Shown here: piece after piece, positions 44,264-55,213 of the stretch | Layout: each line of letters opens with the position of its first letter | Position numbering within the stretch: the stretch's first letter is position 1 | DNA from: Megamerina dolium | Lineage: Eukaryota; Arthropoda; Insecta; Diptera; Megamerinidae | Assembly (NCBI GenBank): GCA_963854835.1 | Contig: OY978525.1 | Location: 78,074,628-78,138,627, forward strand | Direction of reading: 5' to 3' | Length of the DNA stretch: 64,000 nucleotides | The notes under the pieces: model-generated | Told to the model about the DNA's origin: nothing | The model's input: only the letters and a program-made list of their open reading frames with translations | The model's database searches: none | Position numbers and translations under genes: made by a program

Positions 44264-47103
44264 AGTCCTTATCCGAGGCATATTTGTTTTTTTCATTGGG
44301 GGTTTTTTTTTTTGTGGCGGGTCCCAAACCCAAACCCCAACTCTAACCGAGGAGATTTTCGCCACTCACCTCAGCCGCCTCCCAGCGGGTGCCAGGAAGA
44401 AGTTGCCCGGTGGTCGCCACATGGAGGGCCCGGGCAACTTCCAAATAAAGGTATCATCACATAGCGCTCAGATCAAACTACATGACAGCCAGTGAGTTGA
44501 CTTGCGATAAGTTCAACAAGGATTGCGATAGCCCCACCCGGGCTGCCCCCGCTACGATATCAAAATCGTGCTTGGCGACTTTAATGCCAGGGTGGGCAAG
44601 GAAGGTACCTTTGGTCCAACTGTCGGAAAATTCAGCCTCCACCAGAACACCTCCGATAACGGAATGAGGCTGATCGACTTCACCGCAGCACGAAACATGG
44701 TAATTGGTGGTACCAGATTCCAGCATCTCGACATCCACAAAGCTACATGGCTGTCTCCAGATCAACGTACAAGAAACCAAATTGATCATGTGGTGATTGA
44801 CTGAAGACATGCTTCCAGTGTGATGGACGTGAAATCGATCCGTGGTGCCAACATCGACTCGGATCACTACCTTGTTGCAGCTAAGGTGCGCACACGCTTA
44901 TGTGTCGCAAATAACAAGAGAAGTCCCACACAGAGAAAGCTCGACGTCAGTAAGCTGCGATCACCAGAGACAGCAGATGCATTTGCCACTCGACTATCGG
45001 ATCTGCTTATGCAGAACACTCCCCCACTTGATGATACATGCGCACGGTGGACACATATATCCCACTCCATGACTACTGCTGCCGAGGAGGTAATCGGTTA
45101 CTATAGGCCTCTGAGGAATGAGTGGTATGATCAGGAGTGTCGCGACGCTACCGCAGAGAAAGACGCTGCCTACAGAAAAACCCTGCGTGCAGGCGCAACG
45201 CGAGCTGTTAAGGAGCGGTATAGAGAGAAAAGGAGTGCAGAGAGACGTCTTTTCAGGCGCAAGAAGAGGGAGTTGGAAAGACCCGAGTGTGAGGAGATAG
45301 AGATGTGTACCGACAAGAATGAGACTCGAAAATTCTTTGAAAAGATCAAGCGCCTGAGTGGAGGTTTAAATCCCGGAGCCTCTTCTTGTCGTGATGGAAA
45401 TGGGAATCTGGTTACGGATGTCCAGAGTGTACTGAGCCTATGGAGGGAACACTTCTCCACGTTACTGAATGGCGATGCTACGAACAATTCCGCCAGTGGA
45501 GGAGTTTGCCCGATAACCCCAATTACAGATGATGGTGTTGATATTCCACCACCCGACTATGACGAGGTTGAAACGGCCATTTTAAGGCTGAAGAACAACA
45601 AAGCTGCAGGTGCTGATGGCCTGCCTGCCGAGTTGTTTAAGACCGGAGGCGATGAGCTGCTCACCCGCATGCACCAGCTCATAAGCAGAATATGGTCGGA
45701 TGAAAGCATGCCTGATGATTGGAGGCTCAGTGTTCTCTGTCCTGTACATAAAAAAGGAGACCCCACAATTTGCGCCAACTACCGTGGAATAAGTCTCCTG
45801 AGCATCGCATACAAGGTCCTATCGAGCGTACTGTGTGAAAGGTTGTAGCCTATGCTCAGCAACCTAATTGAACCTTATCAGTGTGGCTTCAGACCTGGTA
45901 AATCCACCATCGACCAGATATTCACACTGCGCCAAATCCTGGGGAAGACCCAAGAAAAACAGATCGACACACACCACCTATTTGTTGATTATAAAGCCGC
46001 TTTTGACAGTCCGGTAAGGGATTACCTCTACGCAACAATGTCTGAGTTCGGTATTCCTGCAAAGCTCATTCGACTTTGTAGAATGACACTGCATAACTCC
46101 TGTTGTGCAGTGACAATTTGGAAGGACCTCTCCGCACCGTTTAATACCGAACGGGGTTTCAGACAAGGTGATTCGTTATCATGCGACTTCTTCAATCTTA
46201 TTATGGAGAAAATAATACGAGTTGCTGATCTACGACATAATGGCACTATCTTCAACAAAAGTATCATGCTGTTAGCGTATGCCGACGATATTGACATAAT
46301 CGGCATGAACACGCTAGCACTCAGTGCGGCATTCTTAGAGTTGGAAAGAGAGTCGCATCGGATGGGTCTTACGGTGAACGAGGGCAAGACGAAGTATCTA
46401 GTGTCAACAAACAAAGAGTCCCGGCGTCTTGGACAGCACGTCACTGTTGACAACTACGCTTTTGAAGTAGTAAGGGACTTTGTCTATCTTGGAACCAGCA
46501 TTAACAGCAGTAATGACGACAGCTTGGAGATCATGCGTAGGATAACTCTTGCTAACAGGTGTTACTTTTGGGCTGAGTAAGCAATTGAGAAGTCGAGCCC
46601 TCTCTCGAAGAACGAAAACTACACTCTACAAGTCTCTCATCATGCCTGTCCTAACATATGGCACTGAAGCCTGGACAATTTCCACCTCAGATGAGCGAAT
46701 GCTTGGAGTTTTCGAGAGAAAAGTCCTACGCAGGATCTTTGGACCTATTTGCGTTGGTGGCGAGTACCGAATAAGGTACAACCATGAGCTGTACGAGCTG
46801 TATGCCGATATTGACATAGTAAAGCGCATCAAAATCCAGCGGCTGCGCTGGCTAGGTCATGTCGAGCGAATGGAAGAACACGCTCCAGCTAAGAAGGTGT
46901 TATATTCGGAACCCGCTGGAGGACGACGCAAAAGAGGAAGACCAAACCTCCGGTGGAAAGACCAAGTACTGGAGAACCTGACGGCGCTTGGAATTTCTAA
47001 CTGGCGCCAGCTAGCGAAGAACAGAGATGGCTGGCGAAGCATGTTATTTTCGGCCTAAATCGATATTCGGTTGTTATGGCCACATAAGTAAGTAAGTAAG
47101 TTG
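44264..47103 (+). mobile_element. RTE LINE, copy E, with 5' inversion (twin priming)
   Basis: 44264-44540 is the RTE 5' UTR and ORF start in reverse orientation. From 44542 to 47103 the element runs forward from mid-endonuclease through RT to the gtaagtaagt tail. A 14-bp duplication (44250-44263, 47104-47117) flanks the whole, so it is one insertion event. The inverted piece's internal end meets the target with a gt microhomology and its 5' UTR end lies at the junction, exactly as twin priming predicts. Confidence 0.93.
44542..47058 (+). pseudogene. RTE LINE endonuclease-RT (copy E)
   Basis: One frame from 44568 carries DIKIVLGDFN-type residues (partly), TFGPTVGKFSLHQNTSDNGM, a TGA at 44802 where other copies have Gly, SDHYLVAAKVRTRLC, the basic linker, LRLKNNKAAGADGLPAELFK, a TAG at 45846, CGFRPGKSTIDQIFTLRQIL, FVDYKAAFDSPVRD (motif A), RGFRQGDSLSCDFFNLIMEK (motif B) and LLAYADDIDIIGMN (YADD). 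A one-base T insertion near 46567 shifts the rest (46549-47058, ending NWRQLAKNRDGWRSMLFSA). With only two stops and one shift it is the best-preserved RTE RT here and was probably copied recently. Confidence 0.92.
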
Positions 47104-47117
47104 TAATCTGCAAACGT

Positions 47118-47160
47118 TGTTCGTTTGTAAGTCGATTTATGGTTAAATTATAGACCAAAC
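47118..47160 (-). pseudogene. Mariner-like transposase relic, N-terminal codons
   Basis: Reverse frame INRLTNEQRLQII spans the insertion site and joins EFYYQNSCSVKK at 44249 when RTE copy E and one duplication are removed. Confidence 0.8.
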
Positions 47161-47317
47161 TGAACATGTTTCACATAACATGTTACAGGAAAACAGCTGA
47201 GCTACCAAAAAAGGTGTTGCTAAAAATCACCTTGTATTTTCGCAATTGGAAAATAAGCAGCTTGTATTGCATTGTATTTTTATGTTAATTTTATATTTTT
47301 TATTTTATAAAAACAAA
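47161..47317. other. Unassigned, probably mariner 5' UTR/TIR remains
   Basis: No clear TIR; AT-rich. Confidence 0.4.
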
Positions 47318-47662
47318 TGTGTCACTTAAATCCACGAAGGGCTCATTGGCCAAGCTTCTCTTCCATTCCTGTTGTGCGTGTTAAATTTGGACAGTATTAG
47401 AAGGGACCTACTTATTTTAGCCGGTTCCGAACGGCAGAACCCTTGTGACATCACTTTTTCTGAGCTTTGTCACAGAGTTCTTTTAGAAGCTTTTTCATAG
47501 CAAGTTCTTACTGTCGAAAGAATTGCTAGTTGCTTGCCGACAGGTGGGTACCGTTCAAAAGAAAAAAACCTTTTCGATATTAAATTTGTAATGCATCAGC
47601 CGGGGATTGAACCACGGCCTACAGATCAGAAGGCCAACACACTAACCACTGAGCTACGACAC
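47318..47662 (-). mobile_element. tRNA-derived SINE, copy S3
   Basis: Reverse-orientation full-length copy: B box (ggggattgaaccacgg on the plus strand), A box (ccactgagctacg), and body to the left ending gtgtcacttaaa. The 5' edge is followed immediately by cgtagctcag in the opposite direction, an 11-bp hairpin. Confidence 0.88.
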
Positions 47663-49658
47663 ATCGTAGCTCAGCTATGAAAATAAATATTATGGTGTTG
47701 CTTGCTTCCATTGTTATTTTGCTTTAGCTTCTCTTTGGTCTCCGCCTCTCTCTTCTCACTTCCCTTCTCTTCAGGCACATACAAAAACTCATACGCGCTC
47801 GTTTTTGATTTTTGTGTTTTCTTCTTAATCAATATAATCGTTATTGAGCAGAACAAACAATCACCCGAAACGATTAGTATGAGAACAACCGATGATTAAA
47901 ATCACAAACCCAAAAGAAACGCATGGTTTGATTCATTTAAAATCAAAAGCAAACATGTGACTAAAATTTGACCGCTTAACTCCAAAGACATATTGTTTAG
48001 GGTGCTGATCACCGTTGGTGGACAGTATTAGAAGCGACTATCGGCAGGTTCGGAATCATAAAACCTAAGGTATATTAATAGAGATAGAGCAATTGTAAAA
48101 GGTTTCTCTTGACTGCGCCATGTAAGATCAGCAACTGTTTCCTTACAGTGTCAAATTCGGGTGTTTGTTTTCTTCTTTATTTCTTGTTGTTTTGTATACG
48201 TCTTCTCCTACATTCGTGAGAACATTCCCTAATGCCGTGGTTATATTACCAACAGTTGAACGGTGGTTGTTGGGTGGTTACACATGATTGCTGAGACAGA
48301 GATGTAATATTTTATCAAAATACTTGTGCTGCATTAAATTTAATAATGCTGATTTAATAAAATCAGCAACCATATATGCTGAGAATGTGTGTTTTTGAAA
48401 CTATAGTCATAGAAGTGTACTGGGAAAAATAATTGAGTTAATAGAAAAAGTATCATCGAAAAATCGGAAAATAAAGAAGATCAAGTGGAATAAAAAAAAT
48501 GGTGAAACGAAAACAAGCGGCTCTTTCACATTCCTGAAAAAGGAATTACAACATAACGAAATTACACATCCTGCGGCTGATTGAAAAGGATATAAAAAAA
48601 AAGTGAAACCCCATTTGGAAATGTAATACCGCCAGATCAACAACTGGCAGTGCTGGTGTCTACAGTTGTCAACTCTTTCCTATATTGGTTTCAAAGGACT
48701 GAAATTTTACCCAGATTTCATGTTTTGCTATATCGCTAGCAATTTTAGACAATTGCTGTGACATAGCATCCAGGCCTGTTCACGTTTATCCCGATTAGAA
48801 TAACTTGGATTTCTTGTATCCCACAAGTATTCATTAATTTGCAGCAGAGTAATAAGTTCTACAGTTCTTTAAGTCTGCTCCTCGAAAACACAATTTCTAA
48901 ATAAAATACTAAATTTAAAGTTATAAAATTTCTTTACTTAACGAGAACATTCTCTCAATCAGTACATAGTTCGAATATAAAACAAACGCGAGTAGCTTTA
49001 TTTAAAGGGAATTTAAAGGCAGTTGCCAACATAATAAACATGTATGTACGCGATACCCATAAAGAAATTTAGAAATTTTTTTTCTAACATTTTCTTTTTC
49101 TTTATATGAAATTGTATATGATAACACTGGTGAAATTGGTCTCAGTGTCGAGAACAGTAATCAGAACTGATTGACATGCATATGTTCATTTTTGGAGTTC
49201 ATTTTTCATTTTTTTGAAACCCACAATTTTGTTGATTAGCGTTCAATTGATTGTTAATATAACCACAAAATAGCCACGGCTTTATGACTCTACCTTATGC
49301 AAGGTATACACGCACGAACCGTTAGCTCAACATGAGGATATTGCATAAACGGTTGTATCACGTATAATATGGTTGTACAACCAACTTTGATGTTCCAATG
49401 GTTGTATGAAAATTTAAACGTTTTTATTTTTGTTGGGCGGAGTTAGCGGTTGTACAACGGGTTACAACGGTAATACGCAGATTATACAACAAGCTTTGTT
49501 TAATTAAGGTTATTTCAGGCTTTTTGATCAATTATAAGTTGATGCAAATAAAAACCTATTCCATCTTTTTTATTTACCCGACGTTTTGCTGCTCTTTATC
49601 AGCTTTTTCATCTGTCTGGGGCATTTGTTTATTTTAAAAAAGTACAAAACATTATATA
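47663..49658. other. Unassigned AT-rich sequence with a possible SINE relic
   Basis: No gene recognised. Plus-strand 48016-48064 (ggacagtattagaag, then ggttcggaatcataaaacc) resembles a piece of the SINE body in reverse orientation. 49350-49500 repeats the word gttgtacaac several times. Confidence 0.4.
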
Positions 49659-50231
49659 GGTTTTTCCAATAGGAGGTAGTTTTTCCAATAGGGATTCTCC
49701 GACATCTCACGTGTTATAACTGTCATGTTCATATGACATTTGTGTTTATTATTCATTGACATTTCACCATGAATAGACTTACGCCAGAACTTGTGAAAAT
49801 TTATTTTCAAATTCAGTGTTCAGTGAGAAATGTTCTTTATTCTCTTCGACCATTTCATGGTGTTCATATGGTGTTATGTTGTGGTTATGGTGTTCAGATC
49901 TTGTGATCTGACGCAGTTGGATTACATTTTATGCAGCTATGTGAAATTAGTTGTTTATGTCGATAAACCACAATCGATTCCTGCATTAAAAGCGATCATA
50001 ACACGCGTAATTAACGGAATATCGGCAGAAATGCTCGAAAGAGTGCTCGATAATTGGACCCATAGAATGGATCATGTTAGAGCCAGTTGGCCACAACATT
50101 CAAAACAAATTATTTTCAACCATTAAATGTCATAAACCGCACTTTCGTCTCAAATACACTTTTTGATTATTAAATTGATTTTAATGCGTTTTATTAAAAA
50201 AAAACTAACGGAAGCTCTTATTGGATCACCC
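49659..50231 (+). mobile_element. Mariner-like element with internal deletion (MITE-like)
   Basis: 573 bp with related ends (ggtttttccaata and, inverted, gggtgatccaata) flanked by TA. The N-terminal codons (MNRLTPELVKIYFQIQCSVR, ATG at 49770) are followed by a large deletion and the C-terminal part at 49900-50124: TQLDYILCSYVKLVVYVDKP, ALKAIITRVINGISAEMLER and WTHRMDHVRASWPQHSKQII. All three catalytic acidic residues are lost or damaged. The structure shows how a mariner becomes a short non-autonomous element. Confidence 0.87.
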
Positions 50232-50581
50232 TATATTATATTATATTATTATTTATTATTATTATTGCTTACGAAGTACATACATGTATACAAGTTTAGC
50301 TTTGAAACTTCATAACCACATATTAGTATTGCACACTAACAGTTTATAAACATCATTGCACAAAAATATTTAAAATTTTAAAATTTAACATTTAATTTAA
50401 CATTTAACATTAATTTGTATTACTTAAGCATAAGATGTAAGCTGCACTTATGTCGTATTGTCCTCTTTGTTGTTCATCCCGAGGAATAATGTTTTTTTTT
50501 TAAATAAATAGGTTTCGACAACTCACATGTGAGAAAAAGTAATAAAAAAAAGTTCATGCCTCAGACGTTATACGTCCATAA
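50232..50581. other. Unassigned AT-rich sequence with short TTA repeats
   Basis: atatt/tatta runs at 50233-50270; otherwise nothing recognised. Confidence 0.5.
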
Positions 50582-50583
50582 TA

Positions 50584-51127
50584 GCCTAGACAGACGGCAG
50601 CCTTAATCCGGATTAACAGCACACTTAATCCGAATAATACATTAACCTGACAGACGGCAATATTGTGGATTAACCAAACAGCTGATAGCTGTTTTATTAG
50701 GTTTGCTCACTTACATTATTATTACTTACTTACATTACAATTTCTGTTGTCTGTCACTCACGATACGAGAAAATATACAAGAAGTCCGCGAACTGAAAAC
50801 TATCAGAAACTTGTAAATTGACATTCAGAGTACGCAATTGGCAGCTGGATTTATTTGTCCGCCAACACTTTTCCAATCGAAAATTGTTAACAATTGTTGA
50901 AAGTTTTTTTGTTAGCGGAAACACATATTATTTTGTAAGTTGCATCGAGAAAAAAATTCACAATAGGAAACTGCTCTTAATTTTCAGCAGTGTTGCCATC
51001 GAAATTGCCCTAATCCTCTTTAATTTTGAGAATTAACTCTAGAGCTAATGCGGATTAGCTGCAGTTAATGCCCGAGTAAATTCGAATTAACTCGTTAATA
51101 CGGATAAACGCTTCCGTCTGTCTAGGC
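50584..51127. mobile_element. MITE-A, complete copy
   Basis: 544 bp with imperfect inverted ends gcctagacagacggcagcc and, inverted, gcctagacagacggaagcg, flanked by TA (50582-50583, 51128-51129). A second copy of the cctgacagacggcaatatt end lies inside at about 50646. The interior has no ORF with a recognised domain. Copies at 60377-60799 and 43350-43544 share its interior. Superfamily unknown; a TA target suggests Tc1/mariner-related or PIF-like, but no transposase in the window has these ends. Confidence 0.85.
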
Positions 51128-51129
51128 TA

Positions 51130-51275
51130 TAAAGAGTCTACGTTTTGCATTCAGTTCGTCCTATATTTAGAGTTGAACAAAAGTATACTTAAAAAATATT
51201 TCATTAAATAATAAATAAGTGTAATTAAGATTCTTTAATTCATTTAAATTATATTACAGATTTCATTAGCTTTAT
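51130..51275. other. Unassigned sequence
   Basis: Includes tcagttcgtcctatattta, seen again with one change at 56759, on the other side of the LINE, suggesting a diverged duplicated host repeat. Confidence 0.4.
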
Positions 51276-51285
51276 ATTCTCTTTA
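51276..51285. repeat. Target-site duplication, left copy (LOA-type copy 3)
   Basis: attctcttta, repeated at 56450-56459. Confidence 0.85.
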
Positions 51286-51353
51286 TATATTTTTTAGGGA
51301 TTAGCCGAATCAGACCACTTATATGGGTTATTTTTCGTCCCTCAAATCGTGTG

Positions 51354-52544
51354 TTAATTATTTGTTCGGTTGCAGAATTCTTCTACTTCCTTCCTCATAA
51401 TAACATCACGCGTTATTTCAAGCATCTCTTTGTGGGGTATGTTCCACATTTCGAGTTCATCAATAAATTGGCGACCCAGTGTGGACATCCTCCTGCTTTC
51501 CAATGCAGGACACTGGCACATTATGTGCGCCGCTGTCTCTGCCTCTTCCATGCATAATCTGCAAATATCAGCATCCTCCCCATCAACAAGACCCATCTTG
51601 CTGCGGTGGTACCTGAAATTGCCATGCCCAGTTATTAATGCAGTCAACCAGCTTAGAGTCATTCGTCCTAGACTGAGAGCCCTCCCCGATTCACTGCCCT
51701 TTGATAGCCTCAACGAAGCCTTTGCCTGTCTACAAGTAGATAAGTTCTCCCATCTCGTGAGATGAAGTTTCTTTATCCACTCTTCGACCTTTGCCTTCAC
51801 CGTCCCGCTGCTGAGAGCAACTACTGGTTCCGGTCCATAAAATTCAGCTTCAGATCCTTGTCTAGCCAAGGAGTCTGCAGCTTCATTCTGTTCTATACCA
51901 ATGTGTCCCTTCACCCACATAAGAGTAATCGCATTACTACGAGCACACCCATTAAGATTCTGAACACATTCGAGCTCCAACTTAGAAGATACCGTAGGTT
52001 GTTGCAGCCGCCTGACCACCGCCTGGTTATCGAGTGCTAGCAAGATTTTCTTACCTTGCACCTTTCCATCCAGTAGATGGTCTAGCGCATGCATTAGACC
52101 AAGCATTTCTGCTTGATATACCGATACGTATCTTCCCAGATTCAGAGTGCATGCCAGTCCCAACTCTTTAGAGAAGATTCCAGCACCCGCTCTGCCATCC
52201 ATCAATGAACCATCTGTAAAAATACTGATGTCATTTTCCTCACATACATTATGTGTGAGGCCGTCTTCAATGAGTGTTCTGTGTGACTTTTCAGTCATCT
52301 TCAGCCTACCCATTCCCTCCATTGGCATCTGCGACTCCTTTACACTGCTATATAGCAGTGACAGGATGCCCCTGTGCCCCCTCTCTGTGCCGAATCCATA
52401 CCAATTATTGGTTGTCTTCAGACGTAATGCTGTTAATGCCGCTGACTTCATAATATGCAAGTCCAACGGCAGCAGCCCGAGAAAGACTTCCAATGCTTCT
52501 ACTGGGGTCGTCCGGATAGCTCCGGTAATCCCAATACAATCCAT
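51354..52544 (-). CDS. LOA-type LINE RNase H and C-terminal CCHC region (copy 3)
   Basis: 396 open codons; a TAG at 52563 (where copy 2 has Leu) separates it from the RT frame. RNase H: DISIFTDGSLMDGRAGAGIF, YQAEMLGLMHALDHLL, ILLALDNQAVVRRLQ and KGHIGIEQNEAADSLARQGS, so all four acidic residues D-E-D-D are present, unlike copy 2, which has Ala in the last. The C-terminal CRLCMEEAETAAHIMCQCPA is a CCHC-like motif found after RNase H in such LINEs. Confidence 0.88.
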   Translation of the reverse strand: MDCIGITGAIRTTPVEALEVFLGLLPLDLHIMKSAALTALRLKTTNNWYGFGTERGHRGILSLLYSSVKESQMPMEGMGRLKMTEKSHRTLIEDGLTHNVCEENDISIFTDGSLMDGRAGAGIFSKELGLACTLNLGRYVSVYQAEMLGLMHALDHLLDGKVQGKKILLALDNQAVVRRLQQPTVSSKLELECVQNLNGCARSNAITLMWVKGHIGIEQNEAADSLARQGSEAEFYGPEPVVALSSGTVKAKVEEWIKKLHLTRWENLSTCRQAKASLRLSKGSESGRALSLGRMTLSWLTALITGHGNFRYHRSKMGLVDGEDADICRLCMEEAETAAHIMCQCPALESRRMSTLGRQFIDELEMWNIPHKEMLEITRDVIMRKEVEEFCNRTNN

Positions 52545-52621
52545 TCTTTGTACCCTATCTAACTAGCTTTTCGCGGTCTTTTGGGTGACCTTAGGCCACC
52601 AGACCACAGCAGCATATGTTA

Positions 52622-53803
52622 TTAAGGGTCTGACCATCTTTGTGTAGATCCAATGCGCTGCTCTGGGAGTGATTCCCCACATGAGACCGAACACTCTCTT
52701 ATACTGATGCAATACCCGCTTGCCTGACTATTCCAAGTCAGCTTGTTATCCAGGATGACACCTAGATACTTTACTTCCTTGGATACGTTGATGTTCGATC
52801 CAAAAAGCCTAAGAGGGTCTATTGTTAGTCCAGTCCTCCTTTTAGTAAAGAGTACTGTTTCCGACTTACTAGCATTTACAGAGAGACCTTGTTCCGTGCA
52901 CCATCCTTCAACCATTTTGAGTGCACCTCTCATGGTATCATAAATAGTGTCCAGGAACTTACCGCCCACCGTTACCGCTATGTCATCTGCATACCCGACG
53001 GTGTGTATGCCTTTTGAGTCCAGAAGCTGAAGTAGGGAATCGACCGTGATGTTCCAAAGGATGGGCGATAATACTCCCCCCTGTGGACACCCTTTGACTA
53101 CCCTACCTCTGAGTCTGTAACTCCCATTTTGAAAGTTTATTGCCCTTTTCCTCAGCATGCTGTCCACCCACCTTATAATGGTTGGGCTGACTTCACGAGT
53201 AGCAAGGGCCATCCTTAGCTTATCGAATCCAATCTTATCGAAGCCACCTTCTATATCCATAAAAGTAGACATAGATATCCCTCCACAAGACAGTTCCCTC
53301 TCCGCTACGCGAACTAGTTCGCGCAGGGCCGTTTCAGTGGATTTGCCAGCTCTGTATGGGTGATGACACCTGCTCAGTGGTTTTGTCAGAAGCGTTGTCC
53401 TTTTCATGTAGTCCGCCAGTACTCCTTCCATACATTTAAGCAGAAAGGAGGTCAAGCTAACCGGCCGGAAAGATTTAGCCTCTGAGTAGTCCCTTTTTCC
53501 CGGCTTTGGAAGAAAGACAACCTTAGTCTCTCTCCATTGAGTCGGGATATAACCTGTAGCCAGGCAAGTAATAAATATTCCCAGAAGCCTGTCTACCAGA
53601 GCTTCTGCACCCCACTGAAGTAGGGCTGGAAATATCCTGTCTGTACCCGCTGTTTTGAATGGAGAGAAACGCTTAATGGCGTTTATCACTCCATCTCTGG
53701 TGACTATCCTTTCAGCTTCCAATCTTTCATTCCTGTTTGCACCCTTGCGGGTGGCTTCCCAAGGATCTTCCGATCTAAAGCTTCCTGGAAAATGCACCTC
53801 CAT
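52622..53803 (-). CDS. LOA-type LINE reverse transcriptase (copy 3)
   Basis: 393 open codons: INAIKRFSPFKTAGTDRIFP, VVFLPKPGKRDYSEAKSFRP, HPYRAGKSTETALRELV, STFMDIEGGFDKIGFDKL (motif A; the usual Ala before Phe is Gly), KGCPQGGVLSPILWNITVD (motif B) and HTVGYADDIAVTV (YADD). The thumb ends LGVILDNKLTWNS. A stop or shift near 53822 separates it from the upstream linker. Aside from a few substitutions it matches copy 2. Confidence 0.88.
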   Translation of the reverse strand: MEVHFPGSFRSEDPWEATRKGANRNERLEAERIVTRDGVINAIKRFSPFKTAGTDRIFPALLQWGAEALVDRLLGIFITCLATGYIPTQWRETKVVFLPKPGKRDYSEAKSFRPVSLTSFLLKCMEGVLADYMKRTTLLTKPLSRCHHPYRAGKSTETALRELVRVAERELSCGGISMSTFMDIEGGFDKIGFDKLRMALATREVSPTIIRWVDSMLRKRAINFQNGSYRLRGRVVKGCPQGGVLSPILWNITVDSLLQLLDSKGIHTVGYADDIAVTVGGKFLDTIYDTMRGALKMVEGWCTEQGLSVNASKSETVLFTKRRTGLTIDPLRLFGSNINVSKEVKYLGVILDNKLTWNSQASGYCISIRECSVSCGESLPEQRIGSTQRWSDP

Positions 53804-53821
53804 CAGGTATTTCAGTGACTC

Positions 53822-54846
53822 TCACATTGTCTCTGTAAAGGATCCATTCGTTTTGCGAATTAATCCCAACTTTGACACCGGTTCCTTTGATATGATCCTC
53901 TGTAATCTACATACATCGGTCATATCTTGCATATTTGAGCAAAATTCCCTCCACGCTTTCCTTTTATGGTTGCGTAGAGTCTTCTTCAGCTCCCCTTTCT
54001 TTGACTTGTAGTCGTCCCACGTGTTCGGTTTCCCTCTCATGTGACGATTAAAAGCCTTCCTTGTCTCCTTTTTCATGGATTCCAGTTCCCCATTCCAACA
54101 TGGAGTGGGATCTCCTTCGTCCACCACCGTCAATGGACGTGAAGCTTCAAATGCTTTGATCATGGCTGAGCTGATAGCCCTCACCTGATACTCAACATCT
54201 GCGGTTGTTCTAGGTCTCTTAAACCTCCTTGGCAATAATTCCTCAAGAACTTCGCAGTACCTTGTACAATCCATTCGTTTCGGTATCCTTACCATTCTAC
54301 AGTCGTTCCTATGTTTTTTTCGGACGTAATCCCAAATTGAATGGCCCTGTGGTCCGACATGGTTAGTCTATCCACAACCCTCCAATCCATAATCCTATCC
54401 AACATTTTGACACTCGTCCCCTCTGTTTGTGGATAAAACAAAGTGGTATTTTGTGCAGATAGGCCTTTGATCCTTCCATGAAGAATCCAGGGCTCCTGAA
54501 CTAGAGCAATGTCAAGCTCATCCTCATCGAAGCTCCGCACCATCATTGCTGATGCTGCTTTGCTGTGGTGAATATTGAGTTGACACACATTTAGTGGTTC
54601 CTGGCGCGGGCCCACCTCCCGCCCTAATGGCTTCTTGCTTGCAGAATCTGCCACTAGCCCCACGCCAGGAGCGGCGTCGCACCCCTCATACTGCATCTTT
54701 CTGGAATTTAATGACGGCCTGTTCAAGACCGCAGTTGAGTCTCCCCCCTGCGTTCCTGACGGCCTCCGCGTCCTCCTTAGGACACAGCACGATGAGTACA
54801 ACACCTGCTTTTTCTGCCTCGCCAAACACTTCTGTGCGGATAACAC
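53822..54846 (-). pseudogene. LOA-type LINE endonuclease (middle deleted) and linker (copy 3)
   Basis: The frame from 54846 reads LNVCQLNIHHSKAASAMMVR (EEP start, Asn/His), IALVQEPWILHGRIKGL (catalytic Glu in QEPW), then jumps to FYPQTEGTSVKMLDRIMDWR and LTMSDHRAIQFGI (SDH). The central GDFNAHH block of APE endonucleases is missing, so an internal deletion removed perhaps 80-100 residues. The frame at 54295-53822 (RYCEVLEELLPRRFKRPRTT) is the endonuclease-RT linker and overlaps the end of the former in another frame. Confidence 0.82.
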
Positions 54847-55036
54847 TCCATTTGGATGTGTCCTTCACACAGACGTTCTGGCGCTGCAGCCTTCTGAGGA
54901 TGATGTCGCTGGCCACAGCATTGCCATGAGCAACAATCACCATCTTCCTCTTTGTCGACAAGGCAGTTAGGCTGTCAAACCGGTTAGGTGCTCCACTGTC
55001 TTGCACAGCCATTGCTTGGATAGCTGATATTTGCAC
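54686..55036 (-). pseudogene. LOA-type LINE ORF1 C-terminal part (copy 3), shifted
   Basis: Frame with RFDSLTALSTKRKMVIVAHG, NAVASDIILRRLQRQNVCVK and AGVVLIVLCPKEDAEAVRNA. It is the end of the ORF1 begun at 56257, after a damaged stretch at 55037-55213 that encodes the LLDAMESLEDDVNDIG-type segment. It overlaps the start of ORF2 in this copy. Confidence 0.7.
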
Positions 55037-55213
55037 CTTAGTACAATCAATCCGCTCTCCACCCTTGCCCTGCCGACAAATCCAATGTCATTGACATCGT
55101 CTTCAAGGGACTCCATGGCATCCAACAAAGATACCTTGAAGGTACTCAGATGAGTATCCTCCAGAAGCTCTCTAGTGACAAATCCATGACTCCCATAACG
55201 AGGTCAGCTTCCG

